A stretch of DNA of 64,000 nucleotides from Sphingomonas lycopersici (GTDB lineage Bacteria > Pseudomonadota > Alphaproteobacteria > Sphingomonadales > Sphingomonadaceae): positions 248,001 through 312,000 of the forward strand of contig NZ_JANFAU010000001.1 in NCBI RefSeq assembly GCF_026130605.1, in the 5' to 3' direction. This document shows, in pieces, positions 15,984-23,942 of this stretch; the first letter of the stretch is position 1; every line of letters starts with the position of its first letter. A program made the translations under genes and the position numbers. The notes beneath the pieces were generated by a model that was not told where the DNA came from, searched no databases, and worked only from the letters and a program-made list of their open reading frames with translations.

Positions 15984-16916
15984 TCAACCCGCCTCGACCA
16001 GTTCGAGCAATTCGCCCGCCGGGCCGATGATCGTGCAGCTCCGCCGCCCGGCATAGATCGCGCCGCCGTGCCGCGCGGGCGGCGCGATCGCCAGCGCGGC
16101 GACGGGATCGAGCTGCTCAATCTCCAGCGTGACCAGCGCATTGCCGGGCGGCAGCATCATCGGATTGCCCGGGCGCGGGCCGGCGACCCGGCCCGGCCCG
16201 ACGGGATAGCCGTCCAGCTCGAGCAGATTGCCGCGCTGGCGCATCCCGATCGCGCTGAGCTCGATCGTCTCGTCGGAGGAAAGCCGCTGCGCGCGCTGGA
16301 TGATATCGACCTTGCTCTGCCGCACCGGGCGCTCGCGCAGCGCGAAATGATCCACATACCAGCGCAGCATCGCGCTGAAATCCTCCCCGGCGCAGACCGT
16401 GATGAACGTCCGCCCGACGAACCCGCTCGGCGGCGGCAGGATCGAGCTTTCGCGATCGCCGCTCTCCATCGTGAAATAGAGGCATTCGCCGCCCGGCCCG
16501 ACCACCTGCATCGCGACGATCGACGGCATGAACTGCAAGGGACGCGGCGAACCGATGATCTCGAACGGCGATGTGGCGAGCCTGGCGGCGAGCGTGTGGA
16601 CGTCGTCGACGATGATCTCGAACGCGGTCCAGCCGAACGAGGTGAGCGGGCGATAATCCGCCACCGCCGGCGCCTCGACCAGCCGGACGAACGTATCGGT
16701 CTCGCCCGCTGCGCGCATCGTGACGAAGCGCGCGCCGGCACTCCCCGGCCGGCCCCAGCTCGCCACCAGATCCGCGCCCAGCGCGCCACGCTCGACCGCC
16801 ACGAAACCGAGATAATCGGCATAGCCGGCCTCGGCGGCGTCGAGATCGGGCACGCTCGCGGTGGTCGCGGCGATCCGCAGCAATTGCGGGTCGGTAAAGG
16901 TCGTCCAGTCGCTCAT
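15984..16916 (-). CDS. Two-module VOC-superfamily protein
   Basis: A 310-residue protein built of two glyoxalase/extradiol-dioxygenase-like modules (about residues 12-130 and 145-305). The layout matches extradiol dioxygenases, but the first beta strands (LRIAATTASVPDLD and FVGRTFITVCAG) lack the metal-binding His, and only the C-terminal Glu (GELLELVEAG) is obvious. So it may be a non-metal VOC protein, a binding protein or an isomerase rather than a ring-cleaving enzyme. The ATG at 16916 follows GGGAGGA; the upstream ATG is less likely. An almost perfect operator copy lies 52 bases upstream, next to the GntR gene. Confidence 0.75.
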   Translation of the reverse strand: MSDWTTFTDPQLLRIAATTASVPDLDAAEAGYADYLGFVAVERGALGADLVASWGRPGSAGARFVTMRAAGETDTFVRLVEAPAVADYRPLTSFGWTAFEIIVDDVHTLAARLATSPFEIIGSPRPLQFMPSIVAMQVVGPGGECLYFTMESGDRESSILPPPSGFVGRTFITVCAGEDFSAMLRWYVDHFALRERPVRQSKVDIIQRAQRLSSDETIELSAIGMRQRGNLLELDGYPVGPGRVAGPRPGNPMMLPPGNALVTLEIEQLDPVAALAIAPPARHGGAIYAGRRSCTIIGPAGELLELVEAG

Positions 16917-16967
16917 GCCCAATCCTCCCACCGGCGGGTCGCCGCGAAGGCTGGCCATGCCAGCTTT

Positions 16968-16990
16968 TTTGTTATATCTCTATATCAAAT
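16968..16990. promoter_or_regulatory. GntR-type operator, copy 3 (best match)
   Basis: TTTGTTATA-TCTC-TATATCAAA: a dyad with eight of nine arm positions paired. It lies between the end of the GntR gene (17001) and the start of the VOC gene (16916), so it controls the VOC promoter. Together with copy 4 it defines the consensus used here. Confidence 0.75.
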
Positions 16991-17000
16991 GAACCGTCGC

Positions 17001-17777
17001 TCAGAGCAAGTGCGCCGCCGAGCTCGGCGAGTTGAGATCGAGGCGGATCTGATAGCGATCGGATCGATATTGCGCGAGAATATGCTGCACCGGCACGCCA
17101 TTGATGTCGAGTACGGTACGGCTGACGCGCAGGATCGGGGAGCCGATATCGACCTGCAGCATCGCCGACAGCGTCGCGTCGGCCAGCGTCGCCGAAATTG
17201 TCTGCCGCGCGGAGCCGATATGCACCCCGGCTTCCTCCAGCAGCGCCAGCATCGGGGTCGATTTGAGCTTGGCGCGCGTCATCTTCATGCCGAGCGCCGC
17301 CGGGATGTAGCTGACGAAATGGCCGACCGGCACGCCATCCAGCCCGCGCATACGGACAACGCGCAGCACCTTGCTGTTCACCGGGATCTCCAGCGCCTCG
17401 TCGATCGGCGGCCGTGCCGGGACGGTCTCCACCTCGAGCAGCTTCACCTTGGTGGCCCGGCCGAAGGTCAGCAGCGAATCGAGCGCCTGCTCGATATTGC
17501 CCTGGATCGGCTTGACCGGCGAGCGGAACACCACGGTCGTCCCCACGCGGCGCTTGCGCTCGACGAGATGGTTTTCCGCCAGCTCGTCCAACGCGCGCCG
17601 CGCGGTGATGCGCGACACGCCGAACTGCGCGGAAAGCTCCTGCTCGGTCGGCATGCGGGACCCGAAGGCACGCTCGCCGCTCGTGATCTCCTCGCGCAAT
17701 TGCAGGAAGATCTGGTGATAGAGCGGCACCGCCTGGCCGCGGTCCACCGCGACGATTTCTTCGCTTTCACTTGGCAA
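17001..17777 (-). CDS. GntR-family regulator, HutC subfamily (UTRA domain)
   Basis: A 258-residue regulator. Residues 12-80 form the winged helix domain (VPLYHQIFLQLREEI, then SRITARRALDELAENHLVERKRRVGT), and residues 95-245 the UTRA ligand domain (SNSKVLRVVRMRGLDGVPVGHFVSYIP-like segment and VSRTVLDINGVPVQHILAQYRSDRY). Proteins of this type repress catabolic operons and let go on binding a small substrate-derived ligand. It is the only regulator inside the 7.6-33.6 kb island, and seven sites with a shared dyad surround it, so it most likely controls the island. No clear copy of the dyad precedes its own start, so autoregulation is not evident. Confidence 0.9.
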   Translation of the reverse strand: MPSESEEIVAVDRGQAVPLYHQIFLQLREEITSGERAFGSRMPTEQELSAQFGVSRITARRALDELAENHLVERKRRVGTTVVFRSPVKPIQGNIEQALDSLLTFGRATKVKLLEVETVPARPPIDEALEIPVNSKVLRVVRMRGLDGVPVGHFVSYIPAALGMKMTRAKLKSTPMLALLEEAGVHIGSARQTISATLADATLSAMLQVDIGSPILRVSRTVLDINGVPVQHILAQYRSDRYQIRLDLNSPSSAAHLL

Positions 17778-17863
17778 GGAAAGTTCTCTCCCCTCTTTCG
17801 CGCACTTGCGATTGCGCGGTGATCCTTGCGGGCACGATTGGCAACAGGAAAGGTCTATCGAAC

Positions 17864-18277
17864 ATGCAATTCAAGCCATTTATTGACGCCGCCGAGGCCC
17901 GTGCGCTGATCGACGCCGGCGTTGCAGCCGCGCAAAGCGAGGGGCTGACGATGAGCCTCGCGGTGGTCGATGCGGCGGGATATCCGCTGGCGCTGCACCG
18001 GATGGACGGCGCGGGGCTGCTCACCGCGGAGGTCGCGCTGCGCAAGGCGCGCACCGCCGCGCTGCTCCGTGCGCCGAGCCGGGTGCTCGCCGAAAGGGTG
18101 GCGGGCGACCCCGCGCTGCTCGCGCTGACCGACTATCTGCCGATGGCCGGCGGCCTGCCCGCGACAGCCGAGGGCGGCGCGGTCGCCGGCGCGATCGGCA
18201 TTTCGGGGGGCAATGCCGAGCAGGACGAACGGATCGGGAATGCGGCCCTCCTTGGATTGCGGCCCGCAGCTGGCTGA
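17864..18277 (+). CDS. GlcG/HbpS-family (DUF336) protein
   Basis: A 137-residue protein of the GlcG/HbpS/PduO-C family, seen in MSLAVVDAAGYPLALHRMDGAG, the repeated RKARTAA-type helix, GGLPATAEGGAVAGAIGISGG and the final EQDERIGNAAL. Characterised relatives bind haem or cobalamin; many others sit as uncharacterised members of catabolic clusters. The ATG at 17864 is preferred since the fold begins there; the in-frame extension upstream has no family similarity. It diverges from the GntR gene with 86 bases between. The haem link is interesting given the maleimide hypothesis, but it is family knowledge, not shown by this sequence. Confidence 0.82.
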   Translation: MQFKPFIDAAEARALIDAGVAAAQSEGLTMSLAVVDAAGYPLALHRMDGAGLLTAEVALRKARTAALLRAPSRVLAERVAGDPALLALTDYLPMAGGLPATAEGGAVAGAIGISGGNAEQDERIGNAALLGLRPAAG

Positions 18278-18308
18278 ACCGATGCGGCGCGACACGGCGC
18301 CGCGCCTT

Positions 18309-19160
18309 TCAGTGCATCTCCTCCCCGCCCGACACGTTCATCGCCTCGCCGGTGATATAGCGCGCCTGCCCCGAGCACAGGAAAGCGCAGGCGTTGGCGG
18401 TGTCGCTCGGCTCGCCGACGCGGCCGAGCGGGATGCGCCCGCGCATCGCCGCCATATAATCGTCGAGCGTCTGCCCGCGCGCCTTGGCCATGAACTCATT
18501 CTGCCAGCCGCCCAGCCCGGTCGTGACATGATTGGGGCAGACCGCGTTGACGGTGATCTCCTCCGGCCCGAGCTCGATCGCCGCCGATCGGGTGAGGCCG
18601 ACCAGCCCGTGCTTCGAGGCGATATAGGAGGAGGTGAGTGCCGACCCCGATTTCGAGCCGCGGCTGCCGATCGAGACGATCCGCCCGCGCCCCCAGCCGG
18701 CGTGAACCTCCTGCTTCAGCATCTGGCGCACCGCATATTTGGTTGCGAAAAAGGCGCCGCGCAGGTTCACGTTGAGCACCGTGTCCCACATCTCCTGCGT
18801 CGCATCGACCAGCGGGCCGAACAGATAGCCGACCCCCGCATTGTTGACGAGGATATCGAGCCGGCCGAACCGCTCGACCGCATAAGCGACCAGCGCCTCG
18901 ACCTGCGCCTCCTCGCGCATGTCGGCCTGAAAGGTCGCGACCTCGGGATTGATCCGCCGGATGTCATCCGCCACCGCAGCCATCTCGTCGGTCGATCCGA
19001 CGCCGTGCGCGGGCGCCATATCGCCCTCGACCCGGCCGAGATCGTGGATCACCAGCCTGACGCCGTCTTCGGCGAGCTTGCGCGCGATCGCCTCGCCCAG
19101 CCCGTTGCGCCGGCCCGCACCGGTGACGATCGCAACCTTGCCTTCGAGATCGGGATACAT
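18309..19160 (-). CDS. Short-chain dehydrogenase/reductase
   Basis: A 283-residue SDR. The cofactor motif TGAGRRNGLGEAIA near residue 12 has an insertion compared with classical SDRs; NNAG is near residue 95 and the catalytic set is Ser in VSIGSRGSKSG and YIASK. It ends with VSGGEEMH. Alternative starts lie at 19166 and 19160; AGGAG with eight bases of spacing favours 19160. It follows the flavoprotein gene by 11 bases and is probably cotranscribed. A hydroxy/keto conversion in the island pathway is likely; substrate unknown. Confidence 0.88.
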   Translation of the reverse strand: MYPDLEGKVAIVTGAGRRNGLGEAIARKLAEDGVRLVIHDLGRVEGDMAPAHGVGSTDEMAAVADDIRRINPEVATFQADMREEAQVEALVAYAVERFGRLDILVNNAGVGYLFGPLVDATQEMWDTVLNVNLRGAFFATKYAVRQMLKQEVHAGWGRGRIVSIGSRGSKSGSALTSSYIASKHGLVGLTRSAAIELGPEEITVNAVCPNHVTTGLGGWQNEFMAKARGQTLDDYMAAMRGRIPLGRVGEPSDTANACAFLCSGQARYITGEAMNVSGGEEMH

Positions 19161-19171
19161 GGCCATCACTC

Positions 19172-21151
19172 CTATAATTCGATCGCCGCGCGATAGCCTT
19201 CGGCCGTGGCGGCAAGCGGAATGCGCGGTGCCTTGCAATCGCCGATCGTCCGCACTTCGATCCCGGCCGCACGCAGCGGCGCCGCCAGCGCGTCGTCGGG
19301 GATGCGCGCGGTGGCGTAAGTGAGGAACGAAACGTCGCGCAGCAGCGTCTCGGCGCCGCTGTAGATATTGGCGTAAGCGAGTTCGCCGTCCTCGATCTTC
19401 GGCGCCGGCAACGGGCGGACCGAGGTGATGATCTCCACCCCTTTGCGGTACAGCCGGTGGTAGACCCCCTGACGGACGACGAGCGATTCATCGCTGGCGA
19501 TTCGCTCGCGCGGGGTGAGGATCGCGACCCGCTCGAACCGGCCGGCGAGAAATTCCGCCGCGTCATAGGTGAAGGCGCCGTGATCCTCGTCCCAGATCAC
19601 TGCGGTGCCGGGGTTGCGCCCGGGATAAGCGGCAAGCTGACGGACCGCCTCGCGCAGATCGGGCACCAGCCCCTCCGCTTGCCACGCAGCCGGGAGGAAA
19701 GCGGGCCACGCCGGGGTCGCGCCGGTGGCGAGGATCACGACATCGGGCGTCAGCGCGACCAGCTCATCGAGCTCGACCCGCCGCCCGAGCCGGAAACGCA
19801 CATCGTGGCGGCGCGCGGCGAGCTGCTGATAATCGTAGATGCTGCTCAGCCCCTCGCCGCCGGGCAGATCGGCGTGGAGCCGGGTCTTGCCTCCCGGTTC
19901 GTCGGACGCGCCGAACAGATGCACCTGATGTCCGCGCGCCGCGGCGACCCACGCCGCCTCCAGCCCGGCGATCCCCGCCCCCACCACCGCGACGCGGCGC
20001 GGGGTTGCCGCCGGATCGGGCTGCCAGTCGGCCTCGTCGGGCGCGCCGACCCGCGGGTTATTGTCGCACAACAGCCCACGGCCGGAGGTGATCATGTGCC
20101 AGCAGGTATTGCACGAGACGCAATAGCGGATTTCCGCCTCGCGCCCGTCGCGCGCCTTCGCCGGCCAGGCCGGGTCGGTGACGAGAGGACGCGCGAGCAT
20201 CACCAGATCGGCGAGCCCGTCGCGGATGATCCGTTCGCCCTCATTGGGATCGGTTATGAGGCCGAGCGCGCCGAGCGGTACATCGGGCGCCGCCGCCCGC
20301 CCGAGGCGGTGGATCGTCTCGACATAGGGCGTGCGCGGCCCGTGATTGTCGGGGAGATGAGTGTAGAGCGTATCCGAATGGCTACCCCAGCAATAAGTGA
20401 GATAGTCCATCGCGCCCTCGGCATGGAGCCGCGCGGTGATCCGCGCCGCCTCCGCCTCGTCGATACCGCCCGCGATACCGTCCCACGCCGGCAGCTTGAC
20501 GCCGATCAGGAAGCCGGTGCCGCACATCTCGCGGATGCCGCGCATCAATAGCCGCAGCAGCCGCGTCCGCCCCTCCAGATCGCCGCCGAACGCATCCTCG
20601 CGCCGGTTAGCGTGCGCGGAGAGGAATTGATGAAAGAGATGCCCGTGCCCGGCCGAAATCTCGACCCCGGCAAACCCCGCCCGGGCCAGCGCGGCGCAGC
20701 TTTCGACGAAGGCGTCGATCATCGCGTGGACATCGGCGGTGCTCATCGCCTCGGGCACCGTCCAGCTCAGGTCATCGGGCAGCGCGGAGGCGCCGCGCGC
20801 GTTGAGATTGCGGAAGCCGGCGCGGAAGCCGCGGCCGTTATCCTGCACCTGCCCGAGCATCAGCCCGCCCTCGCGCGCGACCGCCTCCGCCCAGCGCGCC
20901 AGCGCATCGGCGTTGACCCCCGACAGCACCTGCGGGCGGGTCGGCAGCGTCTGCCACGGCAGCATCGCCATAGGCTCGCTGACCAGCATCGCCGCGCCGC
21001 CGCGCGCGCGATTGACGTAATATGCGATCAGCCGGTCGGTGACGCGCCCGTCGACGCAATAATGCGTCGAGGTGGAGGCGTGAACGATGCGGTTGCGCAA
21101 CGCGCGCCCGCCGACCCGCACGGGGGAAAAGAGATGCGGATAGGCGGTCAC
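19172..21151 (-). CDS. OYE-type iron-sulfur flavoprotein (2,4-dienoyl-CoA reductase/TMA dehydrogenase family)
   Basis: A 659-residue three-part enzyme: an FMN-binding TIM barrel (residues 1-350, PHLFSPVRVGGRALRNRIV at the start), a 4Fe-4S segment with Cys-x2-Cys-x2-Cys and a fourth Cys 12 residues on (CVSCNTCW then CDNNPRVG), and an FAD/NAD(P) part (VAVVGAGIAGLEAAWVAA near 385). Such enzymes reduce activated C=C bonds or oxidise amines. A GTG at 21151 three bases past the stop of the preceding small gene is chosen because the fold starts at once; an earlier in-frame start overlaps that gene. No fatty-acid genes are near, so a pathway-specific ene-reductase is more likely than FadH. Confidence 0.87.
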   Translation of the reverse strand: MTAYPHLFSPVRVGGRALRNRIVHASTSTHYCVDGRVTDRLIAYYVNRARGGAAMLVSEPMAMLPWQTLPTRPQVLSGVNADALARWAEAVAREGGLMLGQVQDNGRGFRAGFRNLNARGASALPDDLSWTVPEAMSTADVHAMIDAFVESCAALARAGFAGVEISAGHGHLFHQFLSAHANRREDAFGGDLEGRTRLLRLLMRGIREMCGTGFLIGVKLPAWDGIAGGIDEAEAARITARLHAEGAMDYLTYCWGSHSDTLYTHLPDNHGPRTPYVETIHRLGRAAAPDVPLGALGLITDPNEGERIIRDGLADLVMLARPLVTDPAWPAKARDGREAEIRYCVSCNTCWHMITSGRGLLCDNNPRVGAPDEADWQPDPAATPRRVAVVGAGIAGLEAAWVAAARGHQVHLFGASDEPGGKTRLHADLPGGEGLSSIYDYQQLAARRHDVRFRLGRRVELDELVALTPDVVILATGATPAWPAFLPAAWQAEGLVPDLREAVRQLAAYPGRNPGTAVIWDEDHGAFTYDAAEFLAGRFERVAILTPRERIASDESLVVRQGVYHRLYRKGVEIITSVRPLPAPKIEDGELAYANIYSGAETLLRDVSFLTYATARIPDDALAAPLRAAGIEVRTIGDCKAPRIPLAATAEGYRAAIEL

Positions 21152-21153
21152 GC

Positions 21154-21450
21154 TCAATCCGGATCGTGGAAACGCATGACGCGGCGAATGAACCCGTTGT
21201 TCCACGCCGCGCGCTCGGCCTCGACCGCCGCGCTCGGCTGATAGGCCTCGATATCGGCGCGGGCGATGCTGCCCTTTTCCTCGAGCAGCCGCTCGATCGT
21301 ATCCTGCCGCTCGCGCAGCGCGGATACTTCCGCCATCAGCTCGAGCAGGAAGGTCATGATCTGGTCGGTCGCGGGATCGTCGAAAAAGCGCGATCGCTTG
21401 CCCTTGCTCACCCGCGGGAGCTTCACATCGACCTGCTTCGCGTCCGCCAT
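21154..21450 (-). CDS. Small helical protein before the OYE-type flavoprotein
   Basis: A 98-residue protein without a recognised family. A basic N-terminus (KLPRVSKGKRSRFF) is followed by a long helix with coiled-coil character (IMTFLLELMAEVSALRERQDTIERLLEEKG) and a tail with two Trp/Phe-rich patches. It resembles in layout, and weakly in sequence, the small protein coupled to methyltransferase 1. It precedes the flavoprotein with no spacing to speak of, so it may be its partner. ATG at 21450 chosen; an in-frame TTG at 21465 is possible. Confidence 0.6.
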   Translation of the reverse strand: MADAKQVDVKLPRVSKGKRSRFFDDPATDQIMTFLLELMAEVSALRERQDTIERLLEEKGSIARADIEAYQPSAAVEAERAAWNNGFIRRVMRFHDPD

Positions 21451-21465
21451 CGCTGCCGCCTTCAA

Positions 21466-21504
21466 GAAAAAAGACGGAGCGGGGAGATTGGCGCTCCCCG
21501 CTCC
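21466..21504 (-). terminator. Rho-independent terminator after the TonB receptor
   Basis: On the minus strand an 11 pair perfect stem (GGAGCGGGGAG with CTCCCCGCTCC) with a seven-base loop is followed by GTCTTTTTTC. It lies between the receptor stop and the small gene at 21154-21450, so it should cut most transcripts there, leaving the downstream three genes to read-through or an own promoter. Confidence 0.85.
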
Positions 21505-21520
21505 GCCAGTGTGCCTATGG

Positions 21521-23836
21521 TTAGAAGTTGTAGCGCACCCGCGCCATCCACGTCCCCGGATTGTTGAGATACGGATAGATCAGGAACGAGGTCTTATAGG
21601 TCGAATTGAAGCAGTTGCTGCATTCGACCCCGACCGACCAGCCGGCATCCGAGGCAAGCGTCAGCCCGCCGTTGAACAGGCTGTGCGCCGGCTGGAACCC
21701 GGCCTTGTCGTTCGAGGTCGAGACCCAGGTGCCACTGATGTAATTCCAGTTCGCGCTCGGCTGCAGCGAATAGCCGCCGCCGAGATCGAAGCTGTAATTG
21801 GCGCCGAGCGTCGAGGTGAAACGCGGCGCGCGCGTCGGCTGCCCGATGCCGCCGGTCGGCGTGACGATGCCGGTGTTGCAGTTATTGGCGAAATTGCCCG
21901 CCAGGCAGCGCGCGATCTGATCCTTGGTGGCCTGGTTGAGATTGGTGTAGCGTGCGTGCTGGAGGCCGAAGTTCCAGAACAGATTGAAGTTGCGAACCGG
22001 CGTGAGGTTGATTTCGCCCTCTAGCCCATAATTCTCCATATCCGCCACGTTGCGCGTCAGATAAGTGATCGTGTTGGTGAGCGGGTTATAGCCGCCGCCC
22101 GGAAGCTGGGCATCATAATCCATGAAGTAGAAGCCGGTCAGGTTGACCCGCAGCTTGCGATCGAAGAATTCCGAACGGATGCCGCCTTCATATGACCAGA
22201 TCGTTTCCTTGGTGAAGGCCACTGCGCCCGACGCATAATAAGCGCGCGAATTCCAGCCGCCGGACTTGAAACCCTTGGTCACCGAGCCGAACACCATCAC
22301 GTCGGGCGTGATCTTGTAGTTGAGCGCGAAACGCGGGGTCCAGACCTTCGAGCGAAGCTCGGTCGGAATGCCCGCGTTGAGCACGTCCTGCGTGTCGAAC
22401 GGCTGGTTGATCGCCGAAGACCGCGCGAGCGGGCTTCTGTTCGGCGTGAAGGTGATCGTCTTGTCCTCGTCGGTATAGCGGATACCGGCGGTGAAGGTCA
22501 GCTTCGGGGTGAGGTGAAGGTCGCCCTGGAAGTAGCCGGCATAGGCCTCGGTATTGTTGCGCATCACGCGATCGCCACTCACCGTCGGATTGCCGCTCAG
22601 CGGCACCGAGATATTGGCGAAGTTCGTCCAGTTGCGCTCGTTGACGTAATAGAAGCCGCCGACATAGCTCAGGAAACCGTTGAAGGTCGTACCGGTGACC
22701 TTGATTTCCTGGCTGAACTGTTTGCTCCAGCTGTCATTGACCAGCGGCGTCGAGGTGCCGCGCGCGCCGGAGATGAAGTCCACCCCGTCGAACACCACGC
22801 TGGCGCTGCTCAGCCCGGCGAAGCTGTCGCTCATATATTTCTGGCGCAGATAGGAATAGCCGGTGATGATGTTGATCGCCGCATTGTCGCCGACATCGAT
22901 CTGCAGGTTCGAGCTGACCAGCGCCGACCGCGCGACATTGCCAAGCGCGATATCAGCGAGCCCCGCCGAGACCAGCCCGGTGCCGAGCCCGCGATCGTTG
23001 CGGAACGGGGTATAGCTGACGCGCTCGCCGGTCTTGGCATCGCGGAAATTGGGCAAATTGGCGACCGAGGAATAGGTATAGCTCCCCGCCAGATCCCAGG
23101 TCACCGTATCCGACGGAAGCGCGCGTAGCGCACCGCGCACGCCCCAGCTTTCCTCGCCGTTGAGCTTCTGCCCGGTCACGCGATCGTTCACATAGCCGTC
23201 CGCGCGCGTGTAATAGCCGCTCACTTTGGTCAGCAGCTTCTCGTTGAGCGGCAGATCGATCGAGGCGCGGATCTGCGCGCGGTTATAGCGGCCGTACCCC
23301 GCATCCATATAGCCGGTGATATGATCGCTCGGCTTGCGCAGGATGACGTTGATCGCGCCGCCGGTGGTGTTGCGGCCGAACAAAGTGCCCTGCGGCCCGC
23401 GCAATACTTCGAGCCGCTCGATATCGAAGAACGAGAAGTTGTTGGCACCCTGGCGCGAAATATAGATGTCGTCGACATAAGTCCCGACCGGCGGATCGAA
23501 GGTCGAGATCGACTCGGTATTGGCCAGGCCACGCAACGAATAGGTGTTCGCGGTACCCAGCGCGGTATTGTTGTGGCCAATCAGGTTCGGCACGTAATTG
23601 ACCAGATCGAGCGTGTTGTTGATCTGGCGCAGCTTGATGTCGTCGCTGGTCATGGCGGTGACGGCGAGCGGTACTTCCTGCAGGCGCTCTGCACGACGCT
23701 GCGCGGTCACGACGATATCGGTGCTCGCGACGTTTTCCTCGGCGGCCGGCGCGGGCGCGGTCTGCGCCACTGCCGCGGTGGAGGAGAGCAATACCGCCCC
23801 CACGAAAATACCAGCCTTGCGTGAGTTCAGAACCAT
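21521..23836 (-). CDS. TonB-dependent outer-membrane receptor 1
   Basis: A 771-residue receptor with signal peptide (about residues 1-25, ending AAVAQ), TonB box region DIVVTAQRRAE, plug domain to about 170 (LEVLRGPQGTLFGRNTTGGAINV) and a 22-strand barrel ending in Phe. It would import a bulky substrate across the outer membrane with proton-motive energy from TonB. It sits in the middle of the GntR island with an almost perfect operator copy 84 bases ahead of its start. So its ligand is probably the island substrate or a precursor. A terminator follows directly. Confidence 0.93.
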   Translation of the reverse strand: MVLNSRKAGIFVGAVLLSSTAAVAQTAPAPAAEENVASTDIVVTAQRRAERLQEVPLAVTAMTSDDIKLRQINNTLDLVNYVPNLIGHNNTALGTANTYSLRGLANTESISTFDPPVGTYVDDIYISRQGANNFSFFDIERLEVLRGPQGTLFGRNTTGGAINVILRKPSDHITGYMDAGYGRYNRAQIRASIDLPLNEKLLTKVSGYYTRADGYVNDRVTGQKLNGEESWGVRGALRALPSDTVTWDLAGSYTYSSVANLPNFRDAKTGERVSYTPFRNDRGLGTGLVSAGLADIALGNVARSALVSSNLQIDVGDNAAINIITGYSYLRQKYMSDSFAGLSSASVVFDGVDFISGARGTSTPLVNDSWSKQFSQEIKVTGTTFNGFLSYVGGFYYVNERNWTNFANISVPLSGNPTVSGDRVMRNNTEAYAGYFQGDLHLTPKLTFTAGIRYTDEDKTITFTPNRSPLARSSAINQPFDTQDVLNAGIPTELRSKVWTPRFALNYKITPDVMVFGSVTKGFKSGGWNSRAYYASGAVAFTKETIWSYEGGIRSEFFDRKLRVNLTGFYFMDYDAQLPGGGYNPLTNTITYLTRNVADMENYGLEGEINLTPVRNFNLFWNFGLQHARYTNLNQATKDQIARCLAGNFANNCNTGIVTPTGGIGQPTRAPRFTSTLGANYSFDLGGGYSLQPSANWNYISGTWVSTSNDKAGFQPAHSLFNGGLTLASDAGWSVGVECSNCFNSTYKTSFLIYPYLNNPGTWMARVRYNF

Positions 23837-23919
23837 GACCGTCTCCCTGAGTTCGTTAGAGTCCCGGGGGGTGTTCCCCTCCGCGGCGCAAACAACGGCC
23901 CCAATTCACAGCACCGCTA

Positions 23920-23942
23920 TTTGTTATATCCTTATATCAAAT
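23920..23942. promoter_or_regulatory. GntR-type operator, copy 4 (best match)
   Basis: TTTGTTATA-TCCT-TATATCAAA, differing from copy 3 only in the spacer. Upstream of TonB receptor 1; its last base touches the stop codon of the neighbouring hydrolase-fold gene. Confidence 0.75.

Noticed and set aside
19172..21151. Fatty-acid 2,4-dienoyl-CoA reductase (fadH) name
   Set aside because: Domain order fits, but no beta-oxidation genes are near and the family covers many ene-reductases.
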